From contig JADWQD010000018.1 in NCBI GenBank assembly GCA_016110215.1, positions 620,001 through 684,000 on the forward strand: a DNA stretch of 64,000 nucleotides, written 5' to 3'. Source of the DNA: Capronia americana. Its lineage: Eukaryota > Ascomycota > Eurotiomycetes > Chaetothyriales > Herpotrichiellaceae. A program made the translations under genes and the position numbers. The notes beneath the pieces were generated by a model. It was not told the DNA's origin. It searched no databases and worked only from the letters and a program-made list of their open reading frames with translations. Of the stretch, positions 40,501 through 50,976 are shown one piece after another (within the stretch, counting starts at the first letter, position 1; the number at the start of each line of letters is the position of its first letter).

Positions 40501-43157
40501 TCCCCTTGACTCCTGAATGCGTCGAATTTGCGATTTGTCCACACCAAGTCGCCCGTGCTTGGTTTGGCCAGGAAGAGTTGTAGCGGAACCGCGTTGAGCA
40601 TTAACGAAGATATCAGTTCTGGTAACGGCCTCTCACCATCGTCCTTGTTCTCACTCACACGCCGAGCCGTGTTTCTCCGAAGCGAAGTATCGATTCTATC
40701 GAATGTGCCGAGAGACTGATCGCCCCCTTCGCTTTCAGAAGCGGTGCTTGCTGTCCGGAGTGGCATTGGACTCTGCGGCTCGGGTTGTGACCTCGCATTA
40801 CCTCCTACAGCTTTCTTGCCAGTGGACTTTGACCCTGCAGATTTTTCAGCAGATGATTTGGCTTGCTCACCCTCCTCTCTTGAAGGTCTGGGACCTGGGG
40901 TGAGCGGCTGATGACTGCTCCGCTGTTTCCTAGCTGAGAAATAGCTGTCGATCATCTCGGCGCCTGTCTTACCTCCTGGAGTCGGTGGCTGGTTGGTACT
41001 CAGGCCGAATTGCTCCATAAGTGGCGTGCTCACTACGGAGCTACCGGGACTGTCCCGCAAAAACCCCGGACTTTGACTCTCCTGAGACGGCCATGACCTG
41101 GAATTCTCTTTATCCTGTGCTATCTGTCCGCTGAGCTCTGCCACAAGTTCCAATTCAGAGCCCTCATCAGAAAATGTGCCACCGAGTCCGAACGACGCGC
41201 CGTGTCGGTTGCCGGTAGTACCTCTCAGACGGTCCTGGAGCGCGCTGTATTGCTGAGCCAACGAATATGAGCTTGCCAGATGCGGTAAAACGGCCTCCAA
41301 CGAATGCCGCAGGCTGCGTGGATACGGGTTCAGAGGAGATAGAAACGACAAGACAGCTATGGGAAAGCGCAGATTAGATGCCATGGTTCCCCTAGCCAAT
41401 ACCGGCTGGATGAGCGGTATGTGGACAAGTGTCTTCGACATGTCTGCGCCTATCGCGCTTAGTGATTGATTGGCGGTGGTTGCATAGTCGTAAGCAGGAG
41501 GATTCTGTTCAAAAGCAGTTTCGTCGATGGATGCTGTTGGCTGGAGAAAGAAAGGTGACTCGGCTGGGTCAGCACGAGCAGCAGGCGAAGGTGACGGGCT
41601 TTGTGACCAGGGAGAGGGCTCGGGCTGCTCGTATTCGTCAAACGCACGAAGAAACCCTTGTAATGCATGCGAATCTCCAGAGAGCGAGTTCTTACGCTCT
41701 GCCGGGCCTCCTAGTGGCGTAGGTGGTGCACTTCTGTTTTGCTCCTTCCCTGTGAACATAGTGGATTGCTTGTGTGAAGTCTCGGTATAGGCTCTGGTCA
41801 ATACCACAGGCTTCCTCTTGCCAAACAGAGAAGCGACCCCCGTGCGAACAAGGAGAGGGTCAGCCTCGGCTTCCAACGGCTGGATGGAGCGATGGACATA
41901 ACACCGGAGGGTGGATGAAGCCGACCACGATGAGTTGATTTGCCCTTCCATAGCCAGGGGGTCCGATTCAGCCACAGACAACGTCCGAGGCGTGGCAGCT
42001 TGCCGGGTCAGCCTGGGCAAGATTGATGGGATTCCCGAGGCCTCCACTTGCTCTTTGGGAATGGTGCTGTAGGCGCGTACAGGTCCAGGAGGACGTTGGC
42101 GGGCAATTCTCGCTGCTGAATCAGGCGCTGGCCCCGCGATAGAATGTCTCGACAAAAGAGGTGGGCGTCGTGTAGAGATGGAACTCGCCTCACTTGGTAT
42201 TCTGCTGGTGGGTTCTGGTCGGCGCCCGACGGAGTTGACATCTACGTCGGACGCCGTCGTCGAGTTCAATTGCGAAGGTCCGACTCCCTCGCTGCCGTTG
42301 ATGTTGTAGGTGGCCTTCTGGCCCCACGGTACATTTTCCAAGTCGGTGATGTCACCCGGAATGGCGAGAGACGCTCGTTCGGCCCCGTATACCTCCGATA
42401 AGACTTCAGTGACATTGACCCACCACATTTCCAAGCCAGGTTCAGCATTGAGCATAAGAATAACGTCGTAGAGATCGGGGGTCGGAAAATTTGGGTCTTC
42501 AGGGTAGCCAGGGCTAGCATGTGCCTGACCTACTGGCGTACTCATATCTGAGGACGAGGGTTGCCGATGAGGCTGTGAGGGTTGAGTGGGCTCCGAACTT
42601 AGAGGCGGCTCGTTTGTGGGAGATAAAAGGGTGAAGGGTTTATGGTGAGGACCAGAGCGGTGGCTAATGTTGCGGTTGAGCCGTAACGCCATTCGAGGGA
42701 ACGGATATGAGGGCGTCCTAACCGTACCAGGCGTCAAGTCAAAAGTAGCCCTGATGGTTCGGGCTGAGTCTGTCGAAAGGGTGCCAGTGTTGACTGATTC
42801 GTCCGAACTGGACTCGGTATGCTGAAGCGACGTTGTAGGTTCCGATGAATCGTCCTGTTTCGTAGTGTCTGAAGACCCACTCGAAGCGGCGGCAGCAGCG
42901 CGCTGCTGCTGTTTTTGTGCGAGAGCAGCACTCATTCTCCGTCGCATTGCTTCAATACCGCCTGATCCTTCACGTGCCAATACATTTCTGACCTGATGGT
43001 GAACTGGTGTCGAAGTCTGTGAAGGCGCATTGATAGCACTTCCATGTTCCCTTGAGACCTCTTCTTCTTGTCTTGTCGACGAGCCCTGCGCATCATTGCT
43101 TCGGGAAGACCGTCCGCGAGGTGGCATCCCCGTGCGCGACGACTTTGACGACTTCAT
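37515..43157 (-). CDS. Hybrid sensor histidine kinase, fungal, 1880 aa
   Basis: ATG at 43157, single 5.6-kb exon. The first ~750 residues are Ser/Pro-rich and largely disordered, with an ordered block at about 220-280 (PDLYDVILMLNAEPGLEMWW...YGAERASL) and a second at about 580-640, together resembling a divided GAF-type sensor. Two PAS/PAC modules lie at about 830-970 and 1000-1160. The HisKA domain has SHEIRTPLNG with phospho-acceptor His1182, the HATPase has DTGRGFNEDDF and GSGLGLFLSK, and the C-terminal receiver has VEDSDVNRM, phospho-acceptor Asp1794 (CDIQMP) and the TKP lysine. All phosphorelay residues are present, so signalling through Ypd1 to Ssk1/Skn7 is expected. I cannot place it in a numbered fungal kinase group with confidence. 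Confidence 0.93.
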   Translation of the reverse strand: MKSSKSSRTGMPPRGRSSRSNDAQGSSTRQEEEVSREHGSAINAPSQTSTPVHHQVRNVLAREGSGGIEAMRRRMSAALAQKQQQRAAAAASSGSSDTTKQDDSSEPTTSLQHTESSSDESVNTGTLSTDSARTIRATFDLTPGTVRTPSYPFPRMALRLNRNISHRSGPHHKPFTLLSPTNEPPLSSEPTQPSQPHRQPSSSDMSTPVGQAHASPGYPEDPNFPTPDLYDVILMLNAEPGLEMWWVNVTEVLSEVYGAERASLAIPGDITDLENVPWGQKATYNINGSEGVGPSQLNSTTASDVDVNSVGRRPEPTSRIPSEASSISTRRPPLLSRHSIAGPAPDSAARIARQRPPGPVRAYSTIPKEQVEASGIPSILPRLTRQAATPRTLSVAESDPLAMEGQINSSWSASSTLRCYVHRSIQPLEAEADPLLVRTGVASLFGKRKPVVLTRAYTETSHKQSTMFTGKEQNRSAPPTPLGGPAERKNSLSGDSHALQGFLRAFDEYEQPEPSPWSQSPSPSPAARADPAESPFFLQPTASIDETAFEQNPPAYDYATTANQSLSAIGADMSKTLVHIPLIQPVLARGTMASNLRFPIAVLSFLSPLNPYPRSLRHSLEAVLPHLASSYSLAQQYSALQDRLRGTTGNRHGASFGLGGTFSDEGSELELVAELSGQIAQDKENSRSWPSQESQSPGFLRDSPGSSVVSTPLMEQFGLSTNQPPTPGGKTGAEMIDSYFSARKQRSSHQPLTPGPRPSREEGEQAKSSAEKSAGSKSTGKKAVGGNARSQPEPQSPMPLRTASTASESEGGDQSLGTFDRIDTSLRRNTARRVSENKDDGERPLPELISSLMLNAVPLQLFLAKPSTGDLVWTNRKFDAFRSQGEGRVRDPWKNVHPADRNGLVKLWNEALRTGSQFTHYIRVKRFNSDSDYRWFVFRASTLLSNNGRLLYWIGSFLDVHEQYIKNLEASEKEAIMTRDTKIRALADAIPQVLFEAIEGDGIVAVNQQWHSYSGQTLEDARGLGFAKHVHRDDLHKCGILSPMEVAAIVRSPTTSSGSSESNKTIGPPPPTQKNLFSPDLTSLDRMIKSGSVVVEKDENGRLSYLTEIRLKSKGGGYRWFLVRLVRVDTGLWQSQSGKASWYGTCTDIETRKTLERELNQANEKVHLEMESKTKFFANMSHEIRTPLNGILGSMPWLVDSELDHDQRRTVDTIQNSANNLRELVDNILDVTKVEAGKMALLPKWFHVRNLCEEVVDTVSSRAIERGLELNYSLEANVPSMVRADAFRVRQVLLNLLGNSVKFTEQGEVYMRCSFRDAAPAADAMSGTHHSGLLYFDVVDTGRGFNEDDFKRLFKQFGQVGGASSHEAGSGLGLFLSKQLVEMHGGELSVKSKAGEGSTFSFFIKVEIAAPGSEVTSPPISGRNAPQRQISPLAGSPRSRSDSKTPTVASARGVLQNEGVIQTPGLSRYVSSPPAQSSELPSPVVSSPSVVSPPVLPSDDSSLSRRSNSGNIVSVSSATSMVQTPDSAPAHESAASTGERQTSTEKVSASHPVFKRSKSDNDGGGLAPELAHPHTYSIVVICPAEHARMAIKQHIEHVVPHQIAANVTIISDIGSFLELLNGPGSPTFTHIVLDIPASSDIMLFMRQMVNYKANVVPALVVITDHYQKRDILEDFTALTASGRRAYMIHKPVKPSVFAMIFDPAQLRNLSKDRAREVAQSSSDDFRNIANLVKEKIGGKGFRVLLVEDSDVNRMVIQRYLKKVALSNECAKDGQQCVDMVLAKDHGYYSLIICDIQMPIKNGYEACTEVREWENRHGYRPLPIMALTANAMPEERAAAADAGFTDYLTKPVDFNVLGTMMMTLLDTSLPHVFLRDRPPES

Positions 43158-45154
43158 CCTTGTGGATGCAGACACTCGATCCCCCAACTTCGGTGTCTGC
43201 AACCTCGTGACAATTGAAGGACAGGCATGGAGAGTAAAACCGCTGGGTTGATCGGGCAGGTGCTAGAGTAGCCGGCCGGGTCGATCGCACGTATCACCGA
43301 TGCCTCAGAAGACGACAGATGTACTGGGACATGGACTAATAGATTGGCAGGAGGGCGTGGGTAGAGGATGCGAGTGACGATGGACGAGCGAGCAGTTGTG
43401 CAAAGTATGGCCCGGCCACGGCAATACAGGTAACGGTCGAAGTAGAGGGAAGCCCGGTGACACGGGAGTACAGGAGTTTGGTGGCAATGATAGGTGGAGA
43501 TGGCCAGCGACTGAGTCGGTGGAAGGAACGGAAAGAATCGCAGGTCAGTCTGTACTGTTGAGACACGAGGAACTGGATCTTTGAGTCGGTTGTTGTTGGC
43601 AGAGGAGAGTCTCCACGGCTGCTGCTAGAGAACAGACAAGAGACAGACTGAGAGGCGAACAAGCGTGGGCCGTCGGCTGCAATATGCAAGATGACGTATT
43701 ACGCCTTTGAACCAGCAAGAATGATCGGCTGGCTTGCGGCGCGGCTGACCGATGGGCTTGGAGGCTTGGAGCGGGTGCCACCCACGCACCTCCTGCAGCA
43801 GATTCATGCTCGCACCACTCGATGCACTGGCCACGGCCTCATCCCCTGTGCAGCGTGGCTTGTTCCTATCCGACATGACCAAACTGTTTCTAAATGGAGA
43901 CAAATCACGCCTATATCTGCTGGCGACGTCTCACTTTTAGCCAGCCCGGGTTGTGTTGTTCAACAGACGACATTATGTAGCCATGGTTCACGCCTGTGGT
44001 GGCCCCTGTACGTCTGCCGCATCATCCCGTCCACTGTGTTAGCTTGCTTTTGTTACTTCGACGTCAGTCTTCCACCCCGTCGTCTGCTGACTACATGGGC
44101 CTTTGTGCCTGATACCCGTGCTCTGCAGAATGACTGTATTGTTTTGCCACAATGGCAATGGACCTTCGGGTATCTTTCATCTACCTTCACCTCTACGAGT
44201 ATGTCAGGGCAAGGCCTCCACAGATCTTGTGCCGGCTCCTTTGACTGTGACGTTGCTCCACATGAATCTGAACGGGCAGTGGCTCCTTGCCCCTTCCTTT
44301 CAGCAAACTGCATGGTTCTCTTGCATCTGCACTGACAATGGATGAAGCACGTAACGTTACCTATCCAAGACCTGTGGTTAAAGATCAATGAAGATCACCG
44401 CACAGATCAGCGCCCCAGAACCTCCGACAGTAAACATAACTAATTGATCAACATGCAGAAAATTCAGGAGCAATAATCCCATTTTGTGTGACACGGTCCC
44501 CAAGGAGAAAGTCATCGACGATCACCCATTTCTCGCGCCGATCATTTTCCCTTCTGATTCTGCATCTAATCTCTATTTGGAGGCGCACAAGCTCGAGCGG
44601 CAACCCACCACGCCCACCAAGCCCGAGCTCCCAATGAGTGAACGTGTTCTGTTTCCATGCAAATGAAACACCAAGCGTGGCTCTGCCATTCTCTGCTTCA
44701 GCATCTCGTTCCTGGTGGGAGGGGATCGACACTCGTGCTCAAACACCCACCATCATCCTCAGACTGTACCTGCATTTCGCAGTAAGCGACTCGGATAAGC
44801 ATTTGAAGCGCTATGGTACTCGCAGGATGTCACTTTCAATTGTATCACAAGTTAATACATGTCTCCGACAGGCACCGTCGCTCGGGCCTTTTCCGTCGCC
44901 GCGGTGATGGCGGCTAGCGGGGACAACGATGTCATGCTCCATGTCGCCTTGCCAAAACAGGCGCTGACGACTAAGCGACAGCTGGTTAACGAGCTAGTGA
45001 TAAGGCTGTGATAGCAAGGACGTTCTCATGATCGTGGGTTCCATATCACTGTCATAGCCCTCGGTGATGTAGAGCTCACTTTTGCCTCTATACCTCCAAC
45101 GCCGGGCCAAGCAGCAAACATCATCAGTGAGAATACACTTTTCGAACGACAAGA
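43158..45154. other. Long intergenic region, nothing recognised
   Basis: 2.0 kb containing the kinase promoter/5' leader and the 3' end of the TM9 gene. A 214-codon plus-strand open frame from an ATG at 43691 is Cys/Trp/Leu-rich without family resemblance and I do not accept it as a gene. Confidence 0.45.
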
Positions 45155-47140
45155 TCAGTCAACCTTGATCGACCCATAAATCCGGTAAACAAATGCGTAA
45201 GATGCCAGGTATCCGATTGTACCTGCTCTCAAGTCAGCGCCTTGTCTTGCAACTTGGAGTACTTGGGGTATCTTACCTGTAAGCACCGCCACCAGGAAAC
45301 TGATCAAAGCAGAATATCCAACATAGAGCACCGCACCCGTAAACCCCCCGAAACTTACTCTCGTGACCCAGAATCCCAATGCATTCAAGAACACATAGCC
45401 GCCAGTCATCCCCGCGCCAAAGAACGCCCTCCATTGCCAGCGATAATCCTCCGCACAAAGTAGAAAGTACACTAGGAGGATAGTGGTACATGCGCAGGTC
45501 ATGGCCATTAGGGCGTAGCAAATGAATAGGAATCCGAACATGTAGTAGATCTTACTGGTCCAGAGGGAAGTCATGATAAAGTAGAGCTCGACGAAGATGG
45601 CGCAGAAGGGTAGGATGCCTGTGAGTAACAGGGAAGGTAATGGCTTGAGTGAGCGCGCCACAGGAGGAATTTGACGCGGGATTTGGTTGACGCGGGTGGG
45701 TGGTTCGATAGCGGGCGACTGGAAGCCGTACCATGCTCCGGCGACGCTCAGAGGGACGCTGATGAGGAACCAAATCGCAATGATAGCGAGCATAGTCGTG
45801 AAAGGAACTGCGCCGCTTGCACCTTTTGCCCAGACGAAGAGGTTGAGAAGGAAAAATGAGCCGAAGACGATACCGGGGACGAAAACAGGCGTGGCTGCGA
45901 TGTTGAGCTTCCACTTCTCTCCGCCGAAGCTCTTATACGCTCTGGCGGAAACGTAGCCCCCTATGCAGCCGAAAACGGTGTAGAGCAGGAGACCTATGGA
46001 GGTCAACCAGCCTCTATTTGAAGGTGAGAGGAAGCCTAGCATGGCGAAGGCGACTGTTGCTGCAGTCATAACGAAGAGCTGAGCTCCACTTCCGAGCAGG
46101 ACACTCAGCAACAGTGCATAGCGTGGCGGTCGGAACACATCGCCATGCACTAACTTCCAACCCGAATCCTCTTGAACATCATCATCGACAACAGATGTGC
46201 CGGAAAGATCGTCGAGGTTGATATTGTCGAGTCGATTGTATCTAGCGATATCCTTGCGTAGCGCCCTAACCAAGACGGTACTGACCATGCCCACCAGAAA
46301 GATCACAAAAATAGCTGAGTTGATGAGCGAGAACCAGTGAATCTTGGGATCGACAATATGGAGTAGCCTGTCCCACCGAGTCGCCCAGGCAGTATCTGAG
46401 AGGCGCCAGTAAACGCTGTAGGTGTACGTGACCGGTGTTCCTCCATTTTCGTTCAGAATGAGAGGGCCCGACGCAAATGCGCAATCTGGCTGGTTGTTGT
46501 CTGCCAAACGGGCATCGGCGTGGGAGGATGGCTGAACAAGGACGCCGACAACGCGATACTTCAGCCCACGAAGTCCCGCCATATGGTAGTCAATGATGAT
46601 GTCCCAGTGATTGTTTAGGGTCTTGATTCCATCGTCTTGTATTTTACCCAGCGGAAACCCGGGGCTGGCGAAGCGTTCGTGTGTCAGCGGATCTTCCCTC
46701 AGTTCAGCGGCCGGTAAGCCATCGACGAAGAAGTTGACGTTGTATGCCTCTTCAATCCTCCTGTTCACAAACTTCGCTGATTTCTCGTCCCATTCCTCGC
46801 CTTTGCATGCGATTTTACATGTTTCGTTCACTCCCATACGCAGGTCGAAAGGGGAACTTTGAATCCGGTCGCCAAATATGATGCTGCCTAGCGACTCCCT
46901 CCTCGACTGTGGTCCTCCCTCGGGTTGGCAAAAGTGGAAACCCGGGTGGTAGTAGTCGAAACCAACCACTGCGTGGATTTGTTCGTCATGCCGGGATATC
47001 GAGGGTGTTAGGGCGTTGACATTGAGCTCAAGCTTGTCACCTTGAGAGTAGGACGAGGGCGAAACTCCTGGGAGATAGAAACATGCGACCTGCCTTGAAA
47101 ATAGCAGGCCAATAATGGCTGAAGAAAGCTTGGGAACCAT
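45155..47140 (-). CDS. TM9 superfamily (EMP70/nonaspanin) transmembrane protein
   Basis: The first in-frame ATG is at 47140. Exons 47140-45277 and 45222-45155, one 54-nt intron (GTAAGA...AGCAG) that is phase-neutral but would insert an unusual segment before the last helix if retained; spliced length 643 aa. A signal peptide (about 1-22, ending VACFYLPG) is followed by a lumenal domain of about 250 residues with RIEEAYNVNFFVDGLP, then nine hydrophobic segments including HWFSLINSAIFVIFLVGMV and GYVSARAYKSFGGEKWKLN. The last residues SIKVD match the KxD/E COPI-binding signal that keeps these proteins in the Golgi. Family members affect protein sorting, adhesion and metal balance. Confidence 0.93.
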   Translation of the reverse strand: MVPKLSSAIIGLLFSRQVACFYLPGVSPSSYSQGDKLELNVNALTPSISRHDEQIHAVVGFDYYHPGFHFCQPEGGPQSRRESLGSIIFGDRIQSSPFDLRMGVNETCKIACKGEEWDEKSAKFVNRRIEEAYNVNFFVDGLPAAELREDPLTHERFASPGFPLGKIQDDGIKTLNNHWDIIIDYHMAGLRGLKYRVVGVLVQPSSHADARLADNNQPDCAFASGPLILNENGGTPVTYTYSVYWRLSDTAWATRWDRLLHIVDPKIHWFSLINSAIFVIFLVGMVSTVLVRALRKDIARYNRLDNINLDDLSGTSVVDDDVQEDSGWKLVHGDVFRPPRYALLLSVLLGSGAQLFVMTAATVAFAMLGFLSPSNRGWLTSIGLLLYTVFGCIGGYVSARAYKSFGGEKWKLNIAATPVFVPGIVFGSFFLLNLFVWAKGASGAVPFTTMLAIIAIWFLISVPLSVAGAWYGFQSPAIEPPTRVNQIPRQIPPVARSLKPLPSLLLTGILPFCAIFVELYFIMTSLWTSKIYYMFGFLFICYALMAMTCACTTILLVYFLLCAEDYRWQWRAFFGAGMTGGYVFLNALGFWVTRVSFGGFTGAVLYVGYSALISFLVAVLTGKIPQVLQVARQGADLRAGTIGYLASYAFVYRIYGSIKVD

Positions 47141-47741
47141 GTCTGGCGAGCTTCGGTCGAGTCTGGAATTGTACAATGGGGGTAGTCGGCAAAGGATTGG
47201 ACGGTGCGGGTCACCTCATGGTTCGGTGGGAAGGTGCGAGGTATAGTCTTGGACCAAGTGGTTGAAAACTCGGTGGGTTTGTGGATTCAAGATTTGAATG
47301 TCTTCGTAGTTATTCAATATGGGTGGTGAGCAAAGAGGTGTCCTCAGGCGCGCGCCTGATTTAGTTTATACAAATGTTCAGGAACCTCGGAGTCGCGGCG
47401 GGCCCCTTCACGTCACCAGCTAGGGTATCGTTCGTATGCAAAATAAAACATGTTCAAATTTCAACTCATGATAAGCCATCCTTCATGAACAGCCTCTTTT
47501 TCAAGACTCTGCTGGACGACCTTGTAGCGTCGAATTTCCAAGCTCCTTGTTGCCTTCTTGCATGCATTGCAAGCCCCGATTTTGCGTGTTCCAAAGCGCC
47601 GCCTTCGCCTACTGCTGCAACAACAAAGCCGCCGGCTTCTGATAAAGGAAAACCGAATATATCGAGAAGATTCTGCTGTCGCGCCCTCGTCATCTAGATG
47701 TGGTGCTGGATGACTGTCGGGTGAGGAACGTCTAGTGCGAA
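47141..47741. other. Intergenic
   Basis: 601 bp with the TM9 gene promoter and NCS1 3' end. No gene accepted. Confidence 0.5.
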
Positions 47742-48517
47742 TCATACCAGGCCGTCGTACAGTGACAGTGCCGACACGATCGTCTCATCTCTTTTGCTAC
47801 CTTCCTTGAACTCGGCCATGTCGAGACTACCATTCTCGTCTTTATCCATCATTCTGAAGATCTTCCTCACTCGCTTCTCAGGCGTGTCTTCGTCTTCGGG
47901 TAGCTTCACCATCGAACCCACCTGGGACCAGCAGTGTCAGCTAGCGTCTCTCTCCCTATAAGGGCCACTTACCATCTTGTAGATGGCCTCCACGATCGCC
48001 AACATCTCATCATAGCTGATTTTGCCATCCCCGTCAATATCGTACAATTGGAACGCCCAATCCAACTTGTCCTCCATCTTGCCTCGACTCGTCACGCTCA
48101 GAGCGCAAATGAACTCCTTGAAGTCGATAGTCCCGCTCTTGTCCGAGTCGAACACTTTGAAGACATAGTCGGCAAACGAATTAGGATCGCCAAAGGGGAA
48201 GAACTGTCGGTATATCTTTTGGAATTCTTCTTTCGTGAGCGTGCCTGAGGGGCAGTCTTTCAGGAAGCCTGCGTGGGGGAAATATGTTCAGCCGCAATTG
48301 TTTACGAGCCATCTTCCTCGCTGGGATGCTCGCGCATTCCTTGTCCGACGTACCTTTGTACCATTGCTGTAACTCTTTCTTGTCAAAATGCGTTGACTTC
48401 TGGAGTTCTTCCAGCTGTTGCGGCGATAACTTGGATTGTCTGGGTACCATGGTCAGCCTGATTTGTCCCGCCGAGGCTCTTTGCGACGGCCTGGGAGCGC
48501 GCTCACTTCTGACCCAT
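47742..48517 (-). CDS. NCS1: Neuronal calcium sensor 1/frequenin
   Basis: ATG at 48517. Exons 48517-48507 (11 nt only), 48439-48354, 48268-47973 and 47921-47742 give exactly 190 aa, the usual length of the family. MGQKQSKL is an N-myristoylation signal. EF-hand 1 is degenerate (KDCPSGTLTKEEF), as expected; EF2 (DSDKSGTIDFKEF, about 73-85), EF3 (DIDGDGKISYDEM, about 109-121) and EF4 (DKDENGSLDMAEF, about 157-169) keep all calcium-binding positions. The protein activates phosphatidylinositol 4-kinase Pik1 in yeasts and acts in calcium tolerance. The first exon carries only the first three codons and two bases of the fourth, so automatic gene callers may miss it. Confidence 0.95.
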
Positions 48518-49367
48518 CTTGAATGCCCACCGGAGGCCCAACGGCCTGAATTTGCAGTACGGATCTCAGAGCAGAGGTGTAGTGCAAATGCAACTGCGAC
48601 TCGGCGAGGTCGGGCTCCGAACAGGCTGAGAGGAGCGCAATCGGCTCGACTGCGGTCGCGGGGCACTTCCCGCCTCGAGAACTAATGCGCTTTGAGTCTA
48701 CCGTGCTGGCTTTGTTACGTACAGGGACAAAGAATGACCCGAGATGAAAGTCTGCAGATGGTGTTGGAAGGGAGTATTTTACAAGGAATTGAGTTTGACA
48801 ACGGCAAAGTAGGCTCACGAGGCGATCTGTTGTACAGTGCTTGGAAGTGATCGAGGCTTCGGGGCCTGAAGACTTCAGTGGCGGGGTCCAGACAAACCGA
48901 TCCCACCAGTGGCATGACAAAGCAGCTGGTTTCGCTTCCAGGCACCTACCAGGTACCACGATAGCTAAGAGTTCTAGAACTATGCAGTATAAAACCACCT
49001 ATCGCCATCGTACATTTGCTTGCTGTTCTATTCGCTTGAAGAGCTGTCAACGATTGCCCATTCGAACGACCAAAGTGTCTCCGTCTCCACGGATACAATT
49101 CAACCAATTAATCGCGGCATAATCACACCTTGGTCGAACATGGTGCAAAGCTGCAGAGCCGCTGTCGATCTGGCTGCCAAGACGTCTTGACATCTTCAAG
49201 CTTCCGTCGCATCATCAGGCCATGGCAGGGCGGACTTGGTCAGAAGGCCCTCCGTCAGAAGGCCCGTGCTAGAGACGTGGCTGATGGACTGCCGGAGTCC
49301 GAAATATCTTGCTGTTAGGACGGCAAGAGGGTCCTCAGGGATGGCGGACTTGCAGTGTGATGGCCAT
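48518..49367. other. Intergenic
   Basis: 850 bp with the NCS1 promoter and RPN6 3' end. No further gene, RNA or repeat recognised. Confidence 0.5.
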
Positions 49368-50693
49368 CTATTCCAGCAATGCTGCTTGGTTGGTGTAAAG
49401 TACATCAACCACATTACTGAGCTTTTCGATGGTTTCCAAAGCCGCATCGTAGCCAGCATCTCGCTCGACCTCATCATACACAATCAAACACCCTTCGCCC
49501 TGATCCAAGACGCCAATGATGACCTTATCGAGTATCATTTGGGACAACTTCCGCTCGACCTGGGCCGTGTCAAGACCCACCATCTTCGCGATGTGGTCAA
49601 TTTCCACGCGGCTGAAAGGTTCAATGACTTTGATCAGGTTCTGTTCCAGCATGGCATCGTACAGCCGCCTCAAGTGGTTGCGGATAAAGACGTCGCTGCC
49701 CAGCTCGTAGCGATAGTTCGACAGTGCCTGCTCGTATTCTTCCAGCGACCGGTTCGAGTGCGCTCTTGCCACAGCCTTCATCGCCTCCAGGTTGGTCCCT
49801 GCATATTTTTGTGCCTGTTTCGATGCCAGCAGGTTGTTCACATCATCACCCAGATTCAACATGATTTTGCATAGAAGCATGTACTGCAAGGCTGATGTTG
49901 CGCGTGCAGTGTCATCTTGCGCATGGTACCCTTCGAGTGCCTCAATAAAGTACGAGAACGCGGTGTTGAAGTCCTTATCTTCAGCATGTAGCATGCCGCT
50001 TTGCATATCCAAGCCAGCTTGTAGAAGCGGAGGCGTGTACACCGAAGCAGCAGAAGTTCTTGCCGACGTCAAAGCGGCTCGTGCTTTGGCTTGGTTGGTG
50101 AGAGCATGGTAAACCCGAGACTCCAGCAGTTGCACCTCCACGAGAACGAGCTTGTCGTCCAGTCGTTTGAGTTCCCGCAGGAGATTATTGATCAGGGTGA
50201 GGGCGTCATAGTATGACTGTTTCTGCATGTACAATTGGACAAGTCTTGTTTCCAGGTTCTGACGGAGGAACGACCGCTTCTCAGAGTTGGCCCACTCGAT
50301 ACACGATTTTGTTGTGGCGATCTGAATTTCGAGTGAGTTGGGAATGTCTGCGAGGAAGTCTAGAAGTTGTCGGACTGGAGCACTTGGTTAGTTCTTGCTT
50401 TGCATGCAGCTGCCGCACTACATACCTAGCTTGGCCGTCTTTGCTTTGGCAAACGAGGACAGGGTTGATCTGCTTGTCTTGACCAGCACAGCCAGTTCCT
50501 CCGGCCGTTTATTGTCTCTGTAGAGCTCGCCTAAGCCGACCAAGGCATTCTCGTAGTCGTTCAGAGCAGCTTGATTTGAATCCAGAGATTGAGCGAGGGC
50601 TTCCTTGTAGAGACTCTCTGCCTTCGCTGGATCTGATTTCGCGATCTTCTTGGCCTCATTAATCTTGACTTCGTTCGAAGGGGGAGGCGCCAT
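49368..50693 (-). CDS. RPN6: 26S proteasome regulatory subunit RPN6 (PSMD11)
   Basis: ATG at 50693. Exons 50693-50426 and 50374-49368, one 51-nt intron (GTATGT...CTCCAG), 424 aa, the normal size. The N-terminal two thirds are helical TPR/PCI-type repeats (KAESLYKEALAQ, SCIEWANSEKRSFLRQNLE). The C-terminal PCI domain (about 290-400) has SNRSLEEYEQAL, FSRVEIDHIA and a winged-helix end with DKVIIGVLDQGEGCLIVYDE, then a C-terminal helix. RPN6 is a lid subunit that clamps lid and core particle together. It shares a 283-bp divergent promoter with SOF1. Confidence 0.96.
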
Positions 50694-50976
50694 TGTGAAG
50701 TAATGCGAATGAAAGATTTCTCGTTGGTAGGGTCGGACAGCCCCAGGTTGCTGCAGCAGGTATTAATGAAGGAGACGGATTGACAGAAGGCCGCAAAGAG
50801 CGACGCAACCGCCGCAGGTACATTGCACGCGGCTGGGAGACGTGTTGTCCGATTGGTCAGCCTGGTGCAGCCTTGCATCCGGCCTCAGCCTCTCCACAGA
50901 AAAGTTCCTGCCCGTGAACATGATCAGCCTCCATCCATCCTCTCCGCCACCGCGTGCATAATATGTTATCGCCAAC
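50694..50976. promoter_or_regulatory. 283-bp bidirectional promoter of RPN6 and SOF1
   Basis: Only 283 bp separate the two start codons, so both promoters must lie here. A CCAAT box in the minus orientation (GATTGGTCAG, 50851-50860) is a candidate HAP/CBF site near the middle. No TATA box is evident, as is usual for housekeeping genes. Confidence 0.6.

Noticed and set aside
43691..44335. 214-codon ATG-started plus-strand frame in the histidine kinase upstream region
   Set aside because: Rich in Cys, Trp, Leu and His in a random-looking way, without motif, signal peptide or intron logic.
49236..49874. Plus-strand open frame antisense to RPN6
   Set aside because: It is the shadow of the RPN6 coding region and has no independent support.
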